NCBI RefSeq assembly: GCF_030209435.1
Contig: NZ_JARVRX010000013.1
Coordinates: forward strand, 124,001 to 188,000
DNA from: Mycolicibacterium sp. lyk4-40-TYG-92
GTDB taxonomy: Bacteria; Actinomycetota; Actinomycetes; Mycobacteriales; Mycobacteriaceae
DNA: 64,000 bases
Reading direction: 5' to 3'
The notes under the pieces were generated by a model. The model was not told where the DNA came from, ran no database searches, and worked only from the letters and a program-made list of their open reading frames with translations. Every line of letters starts with the position of its first letter. Within the stretch, counting starts at the first letter, position 1. Positions 9,302 to 17,388 of this stretch are shown one piece after another. The translations under genes and the position numbers were made by a program.

Positions 9302-9730
9302 ATGCAACACCTGAAGCGGCCCAAGGCGGTTAGTCCGTTCCTTGGGCCGCTCGGTGTTGCGGCCGGCGCCGGCGTCGTGTGTTGCGCGGTGTGGCTGAGC
9401 AACCCGACGGTGCCGGGCGGCCTCATCCCGGTCTGCCCCACCAAGGCGCTGTTGGGCATCGACTGCCCCGGCTGCGGCAGCATGCGAATGCTGTATTCGC
9501 TGATGCACGGCGACTTTTCGGCTGCGGTGCACTTCAATGCGGTCGGTCTGATCGCTCTGATGTTGCTCGCCTGGTCCTACGGCGCGTGGACCTACGGTCG
9601 TGTCGTAGGACGACGAATCACCAGTTGGCAGCATCGTGGTTGGGCCGCTCCGGCTGTTTTGACGGTACTGTGCATTTGGTTTGTTATTCGCAATGTGCCG
9701 ATAGCGCCGTTCATTTCGTTGTACGTGTAG
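9302..9730 (+). CDS. DUF2752 membrane protein
   Basis: A 142-residue protein with three to four hydrophobic segments. The DUF2752 signature is clear: cysteines C45, C55 and C58 in CPTKALLGIDCPGCGSMR. Function of the family is unknown; the C-x-x-C pair could bind metal or form a disulfide. The only upstream start, ATG 9302, sits at the edge of a long hairpin (9304-9360) that covers the first ~20 codons; an internal GTG at 9377 would remove the hairpin-coded part and keep the conserved region, so the start is uncertain. It lies 13 bases after the CD225-like gene. Confidence 0.8.
   Translation: MQHLKRPKAVSPFLGPLGVAAGAGVVCCAVWLSNPTVPGGLIPVCPTKALLGIDCPGCGSMRMLYSLMHGDFSAAVHFNAVGLIALMLLAWSYGAWTYGRVVGRRITSWQHRGWAAPAVLTVLCIWFVIRNVPIAPFISLYV
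9304..9360 (+). terminator. Long hairpin at the start of the DUF2752 gene (terminator or attenuator)
   Basis: Arms GCAACACC (9304-9311) plus GCGGCCCAAGG (9316-9326) pair with CCTTGGGCCGC (9340-9350) plus GGTGTTGC (9353-9360), 19 bp in all with one small internal loop and a 13-base apex. It begins 15 bases after the stop of the preceding gene, where a terminator is expected, yet overlaps the 5' codons of the next gene. Confidence 0.65.
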
Positions 9731-9781
9731 TTCACGTTGTAACCAGAAACGCCACATCCACATCGCTCGGAGGGACGAAAG

Positions 9782-10915
9782 ATGACGGACCAACCGACGG
9801 ACGGCACTCCGCCGGACGCCAATAAGCCGACGGAGTACATCCCGCAGCCACCGCCGGGAGGATTCCCCCCGCCGCCGGGAGGCGCTCCGACGGAGTACAT
9901 TCCGCAGGCACCGCAGGGCGGTGGCTACCCGCCGCCCCCGCAGGGTGGCTACCCGCCGCCTCCGGGCGCAGGATTCCCGCCGCCGCCTCCGGGTGGCTAC
10001 CCGCCACCGCCGGGGCAAGGTGGCTACCCGCCGCCGGGACAAGGTGGATACGCCCCGCCGGGGCAAGGTGGATACGCTCCGCCCCCGCCCCCGCCGCCGG
10101 GTGGTGCCTACCCGCCGCCTCCGCCGCCGCAGGGTGGCTTCGCGCCACCGCCTCCGGGCGGCTACGCGCCGGCCGGTTACCAGTACGGCGCGCCGGGCGG
10201 TGCCGCCCCGTTCAGCGTGGGCGACGCGCTGTCGTGGGCGTGGAACAAGTTCACCAAGAACCCGGTGCCGCTGATCGTGTCGGTGTTGGTCTACGGCCTC
10301 ATCGTCGGTGTGATCGCCGGCATCGTGGAGTTCAGTGCGCTGGGGTTGGCTGAGACCTCGGTCTCGAGCTACTCGTCGGACGACGCCGGCTTCAGCTACT
10401 CGTACGACGTCACGTCGCTGGGACCGGCCAGCATCGCCATTCTGGTGCTGGGTTACCTCGTCCTGCTGGTTGTGGCGGCGGCCATCTCGTCGGCGCAGTA
10501 CGTCGGCCTGCTGGGCATCGCCGACGGACAGCCGACCACTGTCGGGTCGTTCTTCAAGCCGCGCTACATCGGCCCGATGATCGTCCTGACGCTCATCGTC
10601 GGTGTGCTCGTCGGCATCGGTTACGTGTTGTGCGTGATCCCCGGTCTGATCGTCGCGCTGTTCGCGATGTTCGCGCACCCGATCCTGGTCGACCGCAACC
10701 TGTCGCCGATCGACTCGCTGAAGGCCAGCATCGACATCGTGAAAGCCAATGTCGGACAGGTGATCCTGGTCTGGCTGGTGGCCGGCCTGATCGCCGCGGC
10801 CGGAGCGCTCCTCTGCGGCGTCGGCATCCTGGTCTCCGGTCCGGTCGCCTCGCTGATGATCGTGTACACCTACCGTCGTCTCAGCGGTGGTCAGGTCGCC
10901 CCGCTGACGCCGTAA
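9782..10915 (+). CDS. Proline/glycine/tyrosine-rich membrane protein
   Basis: A 377-residue protein with two halves. Residues 1 to about 140 are imperfect repeats of GGYPPPP-type units, encoded by near-identical GC-rich repeats. From FSVGDALSWAWNKFTKNPVPL onward the protein has about six hydrophobic segments, with a Ser/Tyr/Asp-rich extracytoplasmic loop (SSYSSDDAGFSYSYD). The C-terminal half resembles bacterial membrane proteins related to the glycerophosphodiester-phosphodiesterase membrane domain. The leader resembles that of the mycobacterial proline-rich antigen Pra, but Pra ends in an RDD domain, encoded here by the next genes. GGAGGGACGAAAG precedes the ATG. A terminator follows at 10930. 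Confidence 0.8.
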   Translation: MTDQPTDGTPPDANKPTEYIPQPPPGGFPPPPGGAPTEYIPQAPQGGGYPPPPQGGYPPPPGAGFPPPPPGGYPPPPGQGGYPPPGQGGYAPPGQGGYAPPPPPPPGGAYPPPPPPQGGFAPPPPGGYAPAGYQYGAPGGAAPFSVGDALSWAWNKFTKNPVPLIVSVLVYGLIVGVIAGIVEFSALGLAETSVSSYSSDDAGFSYSYDVTSLGPASIAILVLGYLVLLVVAAAISSAQYVGLLGIADGQPTTVGSFFKPRYIGPMIVLTLIVGVLVGIGYVLCVIPGLIVALFAMFAHPILVDRNLSPIDSLKASIDIVKANVGQVILVWLVAGLIAAAGALLCGVGILVSGPVASLMIVYTYRRLSGGQVAPLTP

Positions 10916-10929
10916 CGTCGTGTCGTGAT

Positions 10930-10971
10930 CTGTTCGGGGGACGGGGCCGCTGGGTCGCGGCCCCCGAACAG
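10930..10971 (+). terminator. Intrinsic terminator
   Basis: Outer arms CTGTTC/GAACAG and inner arms GGGGCCGC (10943-10950) / GCGGCCCC (10957-10964) make one long GC-rich hairpin 14 bases after the stop at 10915. A 5-base G run can pair alternatively with the C run. Confidence 0.7.
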
Positions 10972-11004
10972 GCATGACGGCAGCACCACACGAGACAGGA
11001 CGAC

Positions 11005-11475
11005 TTGAACTACACACCATGGTGGGCCCGCGTCGTGGCCAGCCTGATCGACCGGGTTCCCCCGCTGTTCGTCATCATCGTCGGCGGTCTGGTCGAGCGC
11101 TCCCAGCGCGTGACGAAATGCCTTGCCGACCAAGCGGACTACAGCATCGGCTCGTACTGCGCCACCGGGAACTCTGTCTCCGGCGTGCTGATCTGGCTGG
11201 CCGGAGTCGTCGTCGCCGTGTTGTTCATGGTGTGGAATCACGGCTATCTGCAGGGCACGACGGGCTCCAGCCTGGGTAAGCGGGTGTTGCATTTCCAGGT
11301 GATCGACGAAAAGACGGGGGAGCCCGTCGGATTCGGTCGCTCGGTGGTGCGGCAACTGGCCCACGTCGTGGACGCCGTCCCGGTGTTCGCCGGGTACCTG
11401 TTCCCGCTATGGGACGGCAAGCGGCAGACCCTGGCCGACAAGATCATGTCGACCGTCTGCGTGTCGGCGCGATGA
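11005..11475 (+). CDS. RDD-family membrane protein (first of tandem pair)
   Basis: A 156-residue RDD protein: YTPWWARVVASLIDRVPPL at the N-terminus holds the conserved R and D, followed by two or three membrane segments and the terminal motif WDGKRQTLADKIMSTV. It corresponds to the RDD part of the M. tuberculosis antigen Pra (Rv1078), which likewise begins DYTPW after its proline-rich leader. Start is TTG at 11005 with AGGA only four bases away, so translation may be weak. Its stop TGA overlaps the ATG of the next gene (ATGA), indicating coupling. Some RDD proteins act as sodium/proton exchangers; no evidence here. Confidence 0.82.
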   Translation: MNYTPWWARVVASLIDRVPPLFVIIVGGLVERSQRVTKCLADQADYSIGSYCATGNSVSGVLIWLAGVVVAVLFMVWNHGYLQGTTGSSLGKRVLHFQVIDEKTGEPVGFGRSVVRQLAHVVDAVPVFAGYLFPLWDGKRQTLADKIMSTVCVSAR

Positions 11476-11969
11476 TGGCGTACGCCGCGTGGTGGCGGCG
11501 AGCTGCTGCCACCGTCATCGACCTGCTGCCCCTGCTGGTGCTCACCGCGGCCGGTGCGGCACTGGTGTGGTTCACCCGTGACCGGGTGTGCGACACCGAT
11601 ACTTCCGCTTTCGACGGCGGCGCCCAATGCGGCGACGGCTACTCGACGCTCGGCTACGTCAGCCTGGTCGTTACCTGGGCGCTCATGGTCGGCTACCTGG
11701 TCTGGAACTTCGGCTACCGCCAGGGGCGCACCGGCGCCAGCCTCGGCAAGACTGCCCTGCACTACAAAGTGATCGGTCAAACCTCGCGGGCACCAATAGG
11801 TTTCGGCCGCTCACTGCTCCGGCAGGCGGTGCACCTGGCCGACCTGTCGATCGTCGGCTACCTGTGGCCGCTGTGGGATGCCAAGCGACGGACGTTCGCC
11901 GACATGGTCATGGAGACCGTCTGCGTGACACCGCCGCGCACGCGTACTCCGGTCAGCGGAACGCACTGA
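11472..11969 (+). CDS. RDD-family membrane protein (second of tandem pair)
   Basis: A 165-residue paralogue of the preceding protein. MAYAAWWRRAAATVIDLLPLL carries the R and D of the family, the central motif YRQGRTGASLGKTALHYKVI aligns with the first copy, and it ends with WDAKRRTFADMVMETV. Two cysteines, in RVCDTDT and GAQCGDGY, lie in the outside loop, as in the first copy, and may form a disulfide. Start ATG 11472 overlaps the upstream stop by four bases. Its last 17 bases overlap the end of the convergent acyl-CoA dehydrogenase gene. Confidence 0.82.
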   Translation: MMAYAAWWRRAAATVIDLLPLLVLTAAGAALVWFTRDRVCDTDTSAFDGGAQCGDGYSTLGYVSLVVTWALMVGYLVWNFGYRQGRTGASLGKTALHYKVIGQTSRAPIGFGRSLLRQAVHLADLSIVGYLWPLWDAKRRTFADMVMETVCVTPPRTRTPVSGTH

Positions 11970-13119
11970 CCCCCGTCAGCGCCTGCCCGATCACCAGCTG
12001 GTGCACCTCGGACGTGCCCTCGTAGGTCAGCACCGACTCCAGGTTGTTGGCGTGCCGGATCACCGGGTACTCCAGGGTGATGCCGTTGGCGCCCAACAGG
12101 GTTCGGCACTGCCGGGCGATCTTGATGGCTTCGCGCACGTTGTTCAGTTTGCCGACGCTGACCTGCTCGGGCTGGATCTTGCCGGCGTCCTTGAGCCGGC
12201 CGAGCTGCAGCGCGAGCAGCTGCGCCTTGCCCAGTTCGACGGCCATGTCCGCGATCTTGGCCTGTGTCAGTTGGTATTCCGCGAGCGTCTTGTCGAAAAC
12301 CGTTCGTGTGCCGACGTAGTCGAGCGTCGCCTGCAGGCAGTCGCGGGCCGCGCCCACCGCGCCGAACACGATGCCGAACCGCGCCTCCGACAGACAGCTC
12401 AGCGGACCGGACAGGCCGCGTGCGCCGGGCAGCCGCGCGGACTCGGGCAACCGGACGTCGTCGAGGCTGAACTCAGAGGTGACCGACGCCCGCAGCGACA
12501 TCTTGTGCGTCATCTCGCGGGCGCTGAAACCCGGTGTGTCCGTGGGCACCGCGAACCCCAGCACACCTTCCTCGGCGCGGGCCCACACCACCGCGACGTC
12601 GGCCACGGATGCGTTGGTGATCCACATCTTCGAGCCGTTGAGCACCCAGTCGTCGCCGTCGCGGCGGGCGGTGGTGCGCATACCGCCGGGGTTGGAGCCG
12701 AAGTCCGGCTCGGTGAGACCGAAACAGCCGATCAGGTCACCCGCGGCCATGCCCGGCAGCCACTGCTCGCGCTGCTCTTCGCTGCCCCAGTGATGGATCG
12801 CGAACATCGCCAGCGAACCCTGTACCGACACCAGCGAACGGATGCCGCTGTCGACGGCCTCCAGCTCCTGGCACACCAGTCCGTAGGCCGTCGCCGTCGA
12901 ACCGCTGCAGCCGTACCCGGTGAGGTGCATGCCGAGCAGGCCCAGTTTGCCGACCTCGGCGGCGATCTCGCGCACCGGAACCGAACCGTTCTCGAACCAC
13001 TCGGCGATGTAGGGACGCAACCGCTGTTCGCCGAACTGGCGCACCATGGTGCGCAACTCGATGTCCTCGGCGCTCAGCAGGTCGTCAGTGCCGAGCAGAT
13101 TGTCGATCGAGGCTGTCAT
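11953..13119 (-). CDS. Acyl-CoA dehydrogenase, glutaryl-CoA dehydrogenase-like
   Basis: A 388-residue flavoprotein. FAD-binding segment CFGLTEPDFGSNPGGMRT, WITNAS, and the catalytic-base region LTYEGTSEVHQLVIGQALTG (glutamate in YEGT) are intact. The N-terminal pattern LLSAEDIELRTMVRQF and the segment GIRSLVSVQGSLAMFAI are most like glutaryl-CoA dehydrogenases, which oxidise and decarboxylate glutaryl-CoA from lysine or tryptophan breakdown; a broader FadE role cannot be excluded. The arginine that binds the second carboxylate was not confirmed. The gene runs against the membrane-protein cluster and interrupts it, with a 17-base tail overlap with the second RDD gene. Confidence 0.85.
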   Translation of the reverse strand: MTASIDNLLGTDDLLSAEDIELRTMVRQFGEQRLRPYIAEWFENGSVPVREIAAEVGKLGLLGMHLTGYGCSGSTATAYGLVCQELEAVDSGIRSLVSVQGSLAMFAIHHWGSEEQREQWLPGMAAGDLIGCFGLTEPDFGSNPGGMRTTARRDGDDWVLNGSKMWITNASVADVAVVWARAEEGVLGFAVPTDTPGFSAREMTHKMSLRASVTSEFSLDDVRLPESARLPGARGLSGPLSCLSEARFGIVFGAVGAARDCLQATLDYVGTRTVFDKTLAEYQLTQAKIADMAVELGKAQLLALQLGRLKDAGKIQPEQVSVGKLNNVREAIKIARQCRTLLGANGITLEYPVIRHANNLESVLTYEGTSEVHQLVIGQALTGVSAFR

Positions 13120-13203
13120 GGTGCAGTTCTACACCGGGAGTTCGGCGTAAAGCGAGAGCAGGCCCCGGCTACGCTGGTCGCTCAGGGACAGACGGGGTGG
13201 ACG

Positions 13204-13722
13204 ATGACTGAGCAGGAACAGAACCAGGGCGCGGGCGAGCCGGAGGCTTCGACCCCGGCTTACGGTATGCCGCCGCTCCCGGCCTACGGCACGGAGCCGT
13301 ACCCGCCTGCGCCGGCGCCCCAGCCGTTCCCGCCGCCGGTCACCGGTTTCCCGGGGCCGGGCTACCCGCCCCAGGTTGGGCCGTATCCGCCTGCGGCGCA
13401 GGGGTATCCGGGTATGCCGCCCATGCCGGGGATGATGCCGATGGGCTACGCGCCGGTGCCGAAGACCAACGGGCTGGCCATCGCGTCGTTGGTCTGCTCG
13501 CTGCTGGGCCTGGTGACGTGTGCCGGCACCTCGATCCTCGGGGTGATCTTCGGGCACCTGGCCAAGTCGCAGATCAAGCAGAGCGGCGAAGAGGGTGAGG
13601 GCATGGCTCTCGCGGGCTTGATCGTCGGCTATATCGGGTTGGCGGTCTTCGCGCTGATCGCAATCTTCTACTTCGGGCTGATCGCGCTCATTCTGGGCAG
13701 CAGCGGCAGCACCACCTACTAG
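13204..13722 (+). CDS. Proline-rich DUF4190 membrane protein
   Basis: A 172-residue protein: residues 1 to about 95 are rich in Pro, Gly, Tyr and Ala (GYPPQVGPYPP-type units), followed by a DUF4190 module, TNGLAIASLVCSLLGLVTC, the loop GVIFGHLAKSQIKQSGEEGEG and a second hydrophobic segment to the end. DUF4190 proteins are two-span membrane proteins of unknown function, often with such leaders in actinobacteria. Start ATG 13204. The following TM2 gene begins 14 bases after its stop, so the two likely form an operon. Confidence 0.85.
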   Translation: MTEQEQNQGAGEPEASTPAYGMPPLPAYGTEPYPPAPAPQPFPPPVTGFPGPGYPPQVGPYPPAAQGYPGMPPMPGMMPMGYAPVPKTNGLAIASLVCSLLGLVTCAGTSILGVIFGHLAKSQIKQSGEEGEGMALAGLIVGYIGLAVFALIAIFYFGLIALILGSSGSTTY

Positions 13723-13736
13723 ACAGGACCCGACCG

Positions 13737-14192
13737 ATGACAAATCCATATCAGCCCGCCGACGGGTCCGGTCAGCAACAACCGGGTGAGCCGCAGTTCG
13801 GCGGCTATGAATACCCGGGCTACCCACCGCAACCTGGTTTCCAGCAGCCCGGGTACCCGCCGCCCGGTTACCCGCAGCAGCCGGGCTACCCGCCGCCGGG
13901 CTACGGCTATGTGCCGCAGTACGCGGCCGATCCGTCGGCGCCCTGGGGCCGTGATCCCCTGACGGGGCTGCCGCTGTCGGACAAGTCCAAGGTGACCGCC
14001 GGCCTGCTGCAGATCCTGTTGGGCGGCTTCGGCGTCGGGCGATTTTATCTCGGCTATACGACCATCGGTGTGCTGCAGCTCGTCGTCTCGTTGGTGACCT
14101 GCGGCATCGGCGCCATCTGGCCGCTGATCGACGGCATCATGATCCTGATGGGGAACGTTCCCGACACCCAAGGACGCAAGCTGCGCGACTAG
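13737..14192 (+). CDS. TM2-domain membrane protein with proline-rich leader
   Basis: A 151-residue protein. Residues 1 to about 65 are GYPPPGYP-type repeats; the TM2 domain follows, with LLQILLGGFGVGRFYLGY, a second segment LQLVVSLVTCGIGAIWPL and the motif IDGIMIL. The Asp-Arg-Phe-like turn of TM2 domains appears as GVGRFYLGY. Function is unknown. Its TAG stop (14190-14192) forms the first half of a TAGGCT box placed seven bases before metB. Confidence 0.88.
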   Translation: MTNPYQPADGSGQQQPGEPQFGGYEYPGYPPQPGFQQPGYPPPGYPQQPGYPPPGYGYVPQYAADPSAPWGRDPLTGLPLSDKSKVTAGLLQILLGGFGVGRFYLGYTTIGVLQLVVSLVTCGIGAIWPLIDGIMILMGNVPDTQGRKLRD

Positions 14193-14195
14193 GCT
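14190..14195 (+). promoter_or_regulatory. -10 box (TAGGCT) for leaderless metB mRNA
   Basis: TAGGCT with seven bases to the GTG at 14203; its TAG is the stop codon of the upstream TM2 gene. Spacing fits leaderless initiation. Confidence 0.5.
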
Positions 14196-14202
14196 GGCGC
14201 GT

Positions 14203-15375
14203 GTGAGTGAGCAGCGCAGCCAGGCAGACCACTACCGCGCCTACGGGCCGTCCACCCGGGCCATTCATGCCGGGTTCCGGCCGGATCCACAGACCGGCGC
14301 CGTCAACACCCCGATCTACGCCAGCTCGACGTTCGCGCAGGACGGCGTGGGCGGGCTGCGCGGCGGATTCGAGTACGCCCGCACCGGCAACCCGACCCGG
14401 GCGGCGCTGGAGGCATCGCTGGCGGCGGTCGAGGGCGGGCACTACGGCCGCGCGTTCAGCTCCGGCATGGCTGCCACCGACTGTGCGCTACGTGCCGTCC
14501 TGCGTCCGGGCGACCACATCGTCATCCCCGACGACGCCTACGGTGGCACCTTCCGGCTGATCGACAAGGTCTTCACGCAGTGGGGCATCACGCACACGCC
14601 GGCGCAGCTGTCGAACCTCGACGAGGTGCGTGCGGCGATCACCTCGAAGACCCGGCTGATCTGGGTGGAGACCCCGACCAACCCGCTGCTGTCCATCGCC
14701 GACATCGCGGCCATCGTCCAGATCGGTGCGACGTCAGGCGTGAAGGTGTTGGTGGACAACACCTTTGCCTCACCGGCGCTGCAGCAGCCGCTGGCCCTCG
14801 GGGCGGACATCGTGCTGCACTCGACAACCAAATACATCGGCGGGCACTCGGACGTCGTCGGCGGCGCGCTGGTGACCAATGACGAAGAGCTGGACACGAA
14901 ATTCGCGTTCCTGCAGAACGGCGCCGGTGCGGTGCCGGGCCCGTTCGACGCCTACCTCACCTATCGCGGCCTCAAGACGCTGCCGCTGCGGATGCAGCGG
15001 CACTGCGAAAACGCCTTGCGGGTGGCTGAATTCCTCAACGACCACAAGGCCGTCGCGACGGTGCTGTACCCGGGTCTGTCGAGTCATCCGGGTTACGAGG
15101 TGGCAGCCAAACAGATGAGTGGCTTCGGCGGCATGGTGTCGGTGCGGCTGCACGGCGGCGAGCAGGCCGCACGCGAATTGTGCTCGCGCACCGAGATTTT
15201 CATTCTCGCCGAGTCGCTCGGTGGGGTCGAGTCGCTGATCGAGCATCCGGGCGCCATGACGCACGCGTCCACCGCCGGTTCGCAGCTGGAGGTGCCGAGC
15301 GATCTCGTCCGGCTGTCGGTCGGCATCGAGGACGTGGCCGACCTGATCGGGGACCTGGAGCAGGCGCTGGGTTAA
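14203..15375 (+). CDS. metB: Cystathionine gamma-synthase
   Basis: A 390-residue PLP enzyme of the Cys/Met metabolism family, joining O-acyl-homoserine and cysteine into cystathionine for methionine synthesis. The substrate segment YARTGNPTR, the ring-stacking region SSGMAATDCAL and the PLP lysine K210 in LHSTTKYIGGHSD are present; the C-terminus has SLGGVESLIEHP. With cbs upstream it provides both directions of transsulfuration. The GTG at 14203 is supported by the TAGGCT box seven bases before it. Its stop overlaps the stop of the convergent GPP34 gene by four bases. Confidence 0.95.
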   Translation: MSEQRSQADHYRAYGPSTRAIHAGFRPDPQTGAVNTPIYASSTFAQDGVGGLRGGFEYARTGNPTRAALEASLAAVEGGHYGRAFSSGMAATDCALRAVLRPGDHIVIPDDAYGGTFRLIDKVFTQWGITHTPAQLSNLDEVRAAITSKTRLIWVETPTNPLLSIADIAAIVQIGATSGVKVLVDNTFASPALQQPLALGADIVLHSTTKYIGGHSDVVGGALVTNDEELDTKFAFLQNGAGAVPGPFDAYLTYRGLKTLPLRMQRHCENALRVAEFLNDHKAVATVLYPGLSSHPGYEVAAKQMSGFGGMVSVRLHGGEQAARELCSRTEIFILAESLGGVESLIEHPGAMTHASTAGSQLEVPSDLVRLSVGIEDVADLIGDLEQALG

Positions 15376-16034
15376 ACCAGCGCGGCCCGTACCGCGGCGG
15401 CCGTGACGGCGAGGTTCACCTCGGCGACACCGGTCTCGTATTCGTTGACCCAGTGGCCGCTGGCGATGTCGCCGGCGCGGGCATGCACCCACCGCCAGCC
15501 GCGGTCGTTGAGGCTCATCAGGGAACCCAGACCGTCGACGGTATGCAACAGCGTCACGATGGCCGCCGTCGCCGGTGCGGGCGGCCTGCGGTCGAACAGG
15601 GCCGACAGCAGCTCCGCGCGCGCCTGCCCGACGCGCGCCCGGTCCGTCAACGGCAAGGCGTACTGCGTCCGGAACCTGTTGCCGCCCAACGGTTGCCGAC
15701 GCAGCTGACCGGCGCGCTCGAGCTGGTCGATGATGCTGTCCTCGGTGCCTTTGCGCAGCTTGGACAACGCGGCGGCGGGTCGCTGCGGTCGCTGCCGAAG
15801 CAGTTCCAGTGCCGGCTTGGACACCGGGTCGACGGCGTCGTCGCCGGCGAGGGCGACCAGGTGGCCGTCGGGTGCGTTGTCACCTGGCGCGGCGGGCCGA
15901 ATACGGCACGCCAGCGCCAGGTCCAGCAGGACGGCACCGGACAACACCCGGTGCCGACGTGGTTGATCCAGACCCGGCTGTGCGGACGAATTGTCCAGGA
16001 GCAACAGATACAGGTCTTCGGCGATCTGAGCCAT
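15372..16034 (-). CDS. GPP34 (GOLPH3/Vps74-like) family protein
   Basis: A 220-residue soluble protein with the GPP34 pattern: MAQIAEDLYLLLLDN at the start, a hydrophobic LSGAVLLDLALACRI helix, GTEDSIIDQLERAGQL and the basic segment TDRARVGQARAELLSALF. Eukaryotic relatives bind phosphatidylinositol 4-phosphate; the bacterial ones are common in actinobacteria and their ligand is unknown. It lies downstream of greA in the same direction, with a hairpin at 16049-16070 between them, and ends tail-to-tail with metB. Confidence 0.85.
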   Translation of the reverse strand: MAQIAEDLYLLLLDNSSAQPGLDQPRRHRVLSGAVLLDLALACRIRPAAPGDNAPDGHLVALAGDDAVDPVSKPALELLRQRPQRPAAALSKLRKGTEDSIIDQLERAGQLRRQPLGGNRFRTQYALPLTDRARVGQARAELLSALFDRRPPAPATAAIVTLLHTVDGLGSLMSLNDRGWRWVHARAGDIASGHWVNEYETGVAEVNLAVTAAAVRAALV

Positions 16035-16048
16035 GGATGTCAGCTGGT

Positions 16049-16070
16049 GGCCGGCGGGGTAGCGCCGGCC
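16049..16070 (-). terminator. Hairpin between greA and the GPP34 gene
   Basis: Perfect arms GGCCGGCG (16049-16056) and CGCCGGCC (16063-16070) with a 6-base loop lie ten bases after greA. No T run follows, so it may be a weak terminator or attenuator for the downstream GPP34 gene. Confidence 0.5.
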
Positions 16071-16079
16071 GTCGCAGGG

Positions 16080-16574
16080 CTAGGCGTGATAGGGCTCGGC
16101 CTTGACCAGCGTGACCTTGACGGTGGCGCCGCTGGGCACCGTGTAGCTGCGCTCTTCGCCGACCTTGGCGTCGATCAGCGCGTGGCCGAGCGGCGAGTTG
16201 GGGGAGTACACCTCGAGCTTGCCGTCGGTGACGCCTTCCTGGCGGGTGGCGATGAGGAACGTCTCGGTGTCGTTCTTGTCGTCGTCGTAGTAGACGGTGA
16301 CGACCGAGCCGGGCAGTGCCACACCGGACTTCTTCGGTGCCTCGCCGACCTTGGCGTTGTTGAGCAGTTCCTGGAGCTGACGGATGCGGGCTTCCTGCTG
16401 GCCCTGCTCTTCGCGGGCCGCGTGGTAGCCACCGTTCTCGCGGAGGTCGCCCTCTTCGCGGCGGTCGTTGATTTCGGCAGCGATGACCGGGCGGTTGGCG
16501 ATCAGCTGATCGAGTTCGGCCTTCAGGCGCTCAAATGCCTCTTCGGTGAGCCAGGTGACCTGGGTATCGGTCAT
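16080..16574 (-). CDS. greA: Transcription elongation factor GreA
   Basis: A 164-residue Gre factor that stimulates cleavage of backtracked RNA in RNA polymerase. The N-terminal coiled coil begins VTWLTEEAFERLKAELDQL and carries the acidic tip (INDRREEGDLRENG with the catalytic D and E); the C-terminal FKBP-like domain includes YSPNSPLGHALI and GEERSYTVPSG. Length fits the family. AGGAGAG lies eight bases before the ATG. The 271-base region upstream (16575-16845) shows no gene; it probably holds the promoter and a long leader. Position matches Rv1080c. Confidence 0.96.
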   Translation of the reverse strand: MTDTQVTWLTEEAFERLKAELDQLIANRPVIAAEINDRREEGDLRENGGYHAAREEQGQQEARIRQLQELLNNAKVGEAPKKSGVALPGSVVTVYYDDDKNDTETFLIATRQEGVTDGKLEVYSPNSPLGHALIDAKVGEERSYTVPSGATVKVTLVKAEPYHA

Positions 16575-16845
16575 GTCTGCTGCTCTCCTGTCGTTGTAAG
16601 CGTGCGTGTATGCCCGGGCGTCGAGTCCGGGGTTGCCCCGTTGCTTGGGGCCGGCGGTGCTGCGATTGCGAGGGCGTCGCTAGGTTCTGGGTCCCCCCTG
16701 AAGGTGCCAGCAGGTGCCCGCTAATGCAGCAATACACGGCCCCAGTCGGAACCGTGTACTGAGCAAGCGTACCACTCGGGCGTCTCCGGACGGTCATGAT
16801 TTCGCAGTTCGGAGTTCGCCGGATGGTTGGTCACCCGGCCGGCAT

Positions 16846-17268
16846 TCAGGGCGCGACGAGGTACGACGGCACGTCGGTGCCGCAGCCGTAGACGTCGCCG
16901 ACGACCGGCGGTTTTGTGGACTTCACGACCGCCGTCACCTGGACGGTCTTGGCTTCTGACGGCGCGACAAGGATCTCGCGCCGCCCGGTTTCGCTGCCGT
17001 CGAGCGCCCTCGCCCGCACGATGCACACCGCCGGCGTGGCCGGGTCCTCGCGGGTGACGGAGATCGTCACCGCCACCGTCTCGTTGTCGACCAGCTTGTA
17101 GGTGCTCAATTCACCCTTGACGGGGGACGTCCCCAGGCGCTGGAAACCGACGAAGGCAAGCGCCACACCAGCGACGACGATGACGAGCGTGAGGCCGATC
17201 GCGATGCGGCGTCGGGTCAGCCGGGACATGCGCTGCTGCCCGTAGCGGGCGGTCGGACGCTCGATCAT
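16846..17268 (-). CDS. DUF4307 membrane protein
   Basis: A 140-residue protein with one N-terminal membrane segment (IAIGLTLVIVVAGVALAFVG) after a basic cytoplasmic start (RLTRRR), followed by an extracytoplasmic beta-rich domain with two cysteines (AVCIVRA and VYGCGTD). This is the DUF4307 architecture and the counterpart of Rv1081c. Function is unknown; the divergent neighbour is mca. A TATAGT box on the minus strand at 17316-17321 is a likely -10, giving a leader of about 40 bases. Confidence 0.88.
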   Translation of the reverse strand: MIERPTARYGQQRMSRLTRRRIAIGLTLVIVVAGVALAFVGFQRLGTSPVKGELSTYKLVDNETVAVTISVTREDPATPAVCIVRARALDGSETGRREILVAPSEAKTVQVTAVVKSTKPPVVGDVYGCGTDVPSYLVAP

Positions 17269-17315
17269 GGCTGCTTTGGGTGCCCCATCGGTCGGTTCGG
17301 AATGCTTGGACTGGA

Positions 17316-17321
17316 ACTATA
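17316..17321 (-). promoter_or_regulatory. -10 box (TATAGT) for the DUF4307 gene
   Basis: TATAGT on the minus strand, in the 120-base gap divergent from mca. No convincing -35 was recognised. Confidence 0.45.
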
Positions 17322-17388
17322 GGACCCAGCGGCATGGTTGGACTGCAGCGAGTTGTCCCACCGAGTAGAGACAGTAGGTAAGGCACAC

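Noticed and set aside
9890..10190. Direct repeat array resembling CRISPR or minisatellite
   Set aside because: The GGTGGCTACCCGCCG-type units are the in-frame codons of the Pro/Gly/Tyr-rich leader; unit length varies and no unique spacers exist.
9233..11020. 595-codon frame on the minus strand over the proline-rich cluster
   Set aside because: Arg-rich low-complexity shadow of the GC-rich leader repeats.
16575..16845. Hidden gene or structured RNA upstream of greA
   Set aside because: No frame with start and family pattern and no consistent long hairpin; treated as promoter and leader.
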